Source: Acanthamoeba sp. SK_2022b (Eukaryota; Discosea; Longamoebia; Acanthamoebidae). From it: a stretch of DNA of 34,060 bases. Under the pieces are notes generated by a model that ran no database searches, was not told where the DNA came from, and saw nothing but the letters and a program-made list of their open reading frames with translations. A program made the position numbers and the translations under genes. Below, in pieces: positions 30,178 through 34,060 of the stretch. The DNA lies in assembly GCA_027943245.1 (NCBI GenBank), contig JANDJZ010000681.1:1-34060 (forward strand), written 5' to 3'. Numbering within the stretch: position 1 is the first letter of the stretch; every line of letters begins with the position of its first letter.

Positions 30178-32253
30178 TCACAAACAAAGCTTGACAGCCT
30201 TGGCTTGGGCCTCTTGGGCAGGTGCCAAAACAGAGAGCTGAAGCCTCTGTAGGTAATTCCTGCACTCATCAGGGTAGAGCTCCACAGAACAAACGAAGTT
30301 GGCCAATCAAGGTGTGTGTGCAAGTGTGGTCCTCTATATTTCACTCAGCGGCACGAGCTTCAAGCCCAGCCCCTGCGCGAGACCGTCGTTTTGGAGCGGG
30401 CAGTGATCGTGCGAGATGCACGCCACACAGCCCAGGTAAGACGGTTGGTAGAACTCCTGCCGAAAGTTATCTGTGCGCACACGAGTCGTTTGGTGTGGTT
30501 TAGTTTGGTGTCAATCAAAGGCGTGGCGTGCATGAAGATCATGTGAACTCTTACCTATTCGTTCCAACAAGTCCAGCGGAAGGACCTTGAGGCTCGGGTC
30601 GGAGGTGATGGGCCTGTCCTGTCCGCATTCCTCATCGTCCTCGCCATAGGCGGCCGCCTGGGCATCGAGCAGGTTGCCCACCACCACCTTGACATGTACA
30701 TATGCGTGTGGTGTGTGATGTCAGCGGCCAGACCAACAGAGGCATTGGGAGCAAGGAGGCCAAGCGACCTGTATGCAGCGGTCGACCAGGCTCTTGGTCG
30801 AGAGGTCGGGCGGGTCGGTCCTCTCCCGGCATTCGGTGCACGACCGAGCGAACCCCGGAATCTTATTGGCGAACAGCAGGAAGCTGCGCGTTCACGTTCA
30901 TGGATGTGTGTGTGTGTGTGTGTGTGTGTGAGCCACTGCCCGCATTGGTGTCTGCTGCGTGTGTGGCCATGTGGGTTGTGTGTAGTGTGCAATACTTGTC
31001 GTATATCATTTCGCACACACCCGTTCCGCCGCTGCACGAGTCCACCAGAAAGCCTTGAAGGGAGCACACGGTTCAGTCGCAGATTCGCCGTCATGACCCC
31101 CCCCCCCACTCCTACCCACCAAACGACCTCGATCGTGATGGTGGTGATGAATGGCTATACCTTCGCAGGCCTCCACGTAGTAGGCGCCCTCGCGAACGTC
31201 GTGCGGGGCGAGGAGCAGCAGCGGCACGATCGCCGTGAGTTGATGCAGGAACTTTGTGTGTATTTGTTTCCAGTAAGTAACGCGCGCGCACACGGGCACA
31301 CAGCCATGGCGAGCGGACAGACGTGCGCGAAGGGGTAGTGGTACCGTGTGGAGAGCGACCATGCCTCCCGAGATGTCGCGGCCTCGCCCGTCCGTTCGCT
31401 CGTTCCAGGCAGCTGGCCAATAATAATAATAAGAAATAAAATAAAATAAAATAAAATAAAATAAAATAAAATAAAAGTGTAAGGTTGGCCCCTAAGCGTA
31501 CGGCCCGTCTGTGGGTGCTTGGTCTTCTCGATCTCCAGGTAGAGCTGGGCCTCGTCCGACAGCCGGAACCGGAGGTAGGGCGCCTCGTAGGAGTCGCTGT
31601 CGACAATACCAATGAGCGAGGCGTCGCCTGGTCGATGAAACCATCGAGTAGCGAGGAGAGAAGGCGTACGTGTAGGTCTGCTCGTACTGGTGGACGACGT
31701 TACGGGAAGATCCTGAGCTGTAGCCCCTCTCTTCGTAGCCGTAGAGCTCGGTGTGCACCACTCCCCATCCTGTACCGGGCCACGAGAGCAGAGCCGCCCA
31801 CAGACAGCGACACACATACCACACATGTAAACACACGACACAAGAACACAAGTGTTGATGGTGGTGGCGACGGTATATACCGTATTCGATGGTGAGGATG
31901 CCCATCTCCAGCTGATAGATCTTCTCGCCCCACGACTCCTTGATCTCCACTTTGCCCGTTATCGCCGCCTGCCCCCCCCCCCCCAAACAACAACGCCAAA
32001 TGCGTGGCGGCGATGGTGATGACAATGAGCTCTGGCCGAGACAATAGTCAGGGAGGGGAGATGGGGGGGGGGGCACCTTGGTGTCGCAGTACTGGCGGGT
32101 CGACAGGGTGAGCAGGGCGTGGCTGTTGACGTTCTTGGGGTCGAGCTCCAGCGACACGACGTCGAAGCGCTGCACCTTGCCCGACTTGTCCGGGCTGTAG
32201 AAGATCGCTCCAGGGTACGCTCGCCACAACGCTACGACGCGCGCATGATGAGT

Positions 32254-32321
<68 letters not shown>

Positions 32322-33486
32322 CACACACGCACACACACACGCACACACGTGAATCAGCAACGCGAGCGGCGCCGCACCTTGTTCTCGTCCGAGGGTCTCG
32401 AGCGTGGCGTTGCCTCGGTCCCGCCAGAGCACCTTGACCTGTTCCATGAGCGACCCGCGCATGTTCACGACCCGATGCGCGGTCCACGGTTGCGCGATGC
32501 CCTGCACGAGCTGGCCTGCGCTCAATCCAATGGCATGGGCCCTCCCCTCAGCTTCGTCCATGTATGTCGTGTGCTGTGTGTCATGTGAGGCACCTTTCCT
32601 GGATTGGGACGAGCGGAGGCTGACCTCCTTAGCATCGAGCAGCTCCAGGACGGTCTTTTCCACCAAATTGCCGAAACGCCGCGTGCGCTGCGGTGGCCGA
32701 CAAGGCGAATCGAGCCGGTGAGCGGCGTGGGCTAAATCGCCATCACAGGGTGGGTGGAGGGGGAGAGGGCCCGCGGCGGGCGCGCAGCGAGTCGTACCTC
32801 GTTCCACCAGAGGTCACTCTCGTGGGCGCAGCACGAGACGTGCTTCCGTAAGATGGAAGGGTAGTCGCTGTTGAACGCTATCTTCTCGGCTTCTTCGTTC
32901 AGTAGCACTGCGATGCCATCGAATCGACCACGAACGACAACGACCAGTCAGCCAACAGTCACCACCACAGCGCGCGCACGCGCGTTGTGTACCGCGGGGC
33001 CTCGATGCGTAATAGACGTCGCGAGGAAAGGAGGCGAAGGGGAGGAACACGGCGACACCTGCCCACCGAACACGACAAGCCGGAACCAATCATGAGCCAT
33101 CTCGCCAATCCTGATGTGGACAACGGAAGGAGCGACCGGGCCGCTGCAGCATACCTGGCTTGGCTCGCCCGGCGCGTCCAACGCGCTGCCAGAAGGACAT
33201 CTTGCTTCCCGGATGGCTCAGCATCAGGCAGGCGTCCAGTCCCGGCAGATCCAGCTGTCGGTGTGACGAAGAAAACAGGAGCGCCGGTCAGACGACGCTC
33301 GGCTGCCGTATGCGTGCGTGCACGCCGTGCTCGAGAACGCAGCACTGGGTGGTTGGTGGGTGGGAGAGGCGAGAGTAGGAGTACCCCAGCCTCCAAGGCG
33401 TTGGAGCAGATGATGCACGAGATCTTGCCCGACTCCAGATCTCGCATGACTTGAGCCTGCAAGATATCTGGGGTAAACCTCTCCGT

Positions 33487-33562
<76 letters not shown>

Positions 33563-34060
33563 GTGTGTGTGTGTGTTGTGTGTGTGTGTGTGCCTTGGCA
33601 TCGGGCGTCATGGACGAGTAGTAGGTCCTCACTTTGCCAGAGATGTTGCGCTTCTTTTCCTGGATGAAGAAACGCAGCTTGTTCACGCTGTCGATGGTGT
33701 TGCAGAAACTGCGGAGAGAGAGAGGGAGGGAAAGGTGAGGTCAAGCTCAGTGGAGCAGAGGGACGCACAAGCCAGAGGTCTCGCGGAGGGACACGCACAC
33801 GAGCGAGCGCCACTTCAAGTTGATCCACGACTCGATGATCGCCGCAGCTGCCACCTTGGTCCGGCTGTGCGACTCGAGCGTGATGATGGCCCTTGACAGT
33901 CCATCATGTTGAGTAGCGTGACAAGGCATGACGTGGCAGGGCTGGGGCAGTACCTCTCGGGCCGCTGGGCTCCGCTTTCCTGGACCCAGGCGATGGTGTC
34001 CTCGCCGGCCCGCGTCGGCGGTCGGTGCAGGAGACGCGAGGCGAGGTCCACCGGATTGCC
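30178..34060 (-). CDS. HRQ1/MrfA-like SF2 helicase with C-terminal DUF1998 (MZB) domain, N-terminus beyond window
   Basis: The gene enters from the right edge, so the ATP-binding lobe is not visible. Exons read, in gene order: [70 protein letters not shown] then [20 protein letters not shown] and [10 protein letters not shown]. This is the motif V/VI pattern of HRQ1/MrfA helicases. RDVYYASRP and [20 protein letters not shown] follow, matching their post-helicase region. The C-terminal part has [33 protein letters not shown] and [16 protein letters not shown], fitting the zinc-binding DUF1998/MZB domain. Relatives repair DNA crosslinks and mitomycin damage in fungi and bacteria; a similar role is inferred. 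The stop is TGA at 30180-30178. Introns include (CA)n and (TAAAA)n tracts. Confidence 0.8.
31436..31475. repeat. (AAAAT)n pentanucleotide repeat in helicase intron
   Basis: About eight AAAAT/TAAAA units lie in an intron of the HRQ1-like gene. Similar shorter tracts occur near 7640, 21420 and 23820. Confidence 0.88.
32255..32349. repeat. (CA)n microsatellite in helicase intron
   Basis: About 45 CA units with a few GC interruptions lie between two coding exons of the HRQ1-like gene. Confidence 0.93.
33486..33592. repeat. (CT)n/(GT)n microsatellite in helicase intron
   Basis: A CT run followed by about 38 GT units (with TTGTG interruptions) separates the DILQAQVM exon from the MTPDAK exon on the minus strand. 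Confidence 0.93.

Overview
The window looks like nuclear DNA from a free-living amoeba, most probably Acanthamoeba. It is GC-rich in exons and very gene-dense. Genes carry 2 to 21 short exons split by introns of about 60-150 bp, many of which are almost pure microsatellite ((CA)n, (GT)n, (CCA)n or (TTTGCG)n). F-box domains are joined to unusual partners, as expected of that lineage. The species is inferred; no rRNA or other marker is present. I see no bacterial operon, CRISPR array, tRNA or rRNA.

Layout, left to right. A truncated acidic C-terminus (+, 1-273). A DUF3825-type protein with an RGG-like tail (+, 543-2531). A secreted protein of unknown family (-, 2757-3764). A broken copy of part of the DUF3825 gene (about 4090-4245). 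An F-box/Arf GTPase fusion (-, 4319-5886). A NYN / winged-helix / eIF4A-like pseudo-helicase fusion (-, 6014-9827). A GH125 exo-mannosidase (+, 10071-13195). An F-box / ThuA-like protein (+, 13311-15425). Glyoxalase I with a frame lesion (+, 15520-16304). A serine carboxypeptidase (+, 16551-19339). A secreted Cys-rich repeat protein (-, 19433-20225). A large vWA / F-box / vWA protein (-, 20550-25569). A REI1/ZNF622 60S biogenesis factor (+, 26145-27850). An F-box / Ras-like fusion with a CaaX box (+, 28014-29637). A 79-residue coiled-coil protein (-, 29707-30008). The C-terminal part of an HRQ1/MrfA-like helicase that runs off the right edge (-, 30178-34060).

Exon models for DUF3825, the secreted protein, F-box/Arf, NYN-helicase, GH125, F-box/ThuA, carboxypeptidase, Cys-rich, REI1 and the 79-residue protein were built by hand. 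Phases match at every junction and the totals are divisible by three. The vWA/F-box model is phase-consistent, but most exon ends are approximate. The F-box/Ras model is uncertain in its middle third.

The main theme is domain fusion. Four of about fifteen genes carry an F-box, each joined to a different module: an Arf GTPase, a Ras GTPase, a ThuA/amidotransferase-like fold, and paired vWA domains. This suggests SCF-type ubiquitin-ligase receptors whose substrate side is a signalling domain. In the F-box/Arf protein the catalytic switch-II glutamine is proline. A second novel architecture joins a NYN RNase-like domain to an eIF4A-like helicase core whose DEAD, SAT and motif VI residues are eroded.
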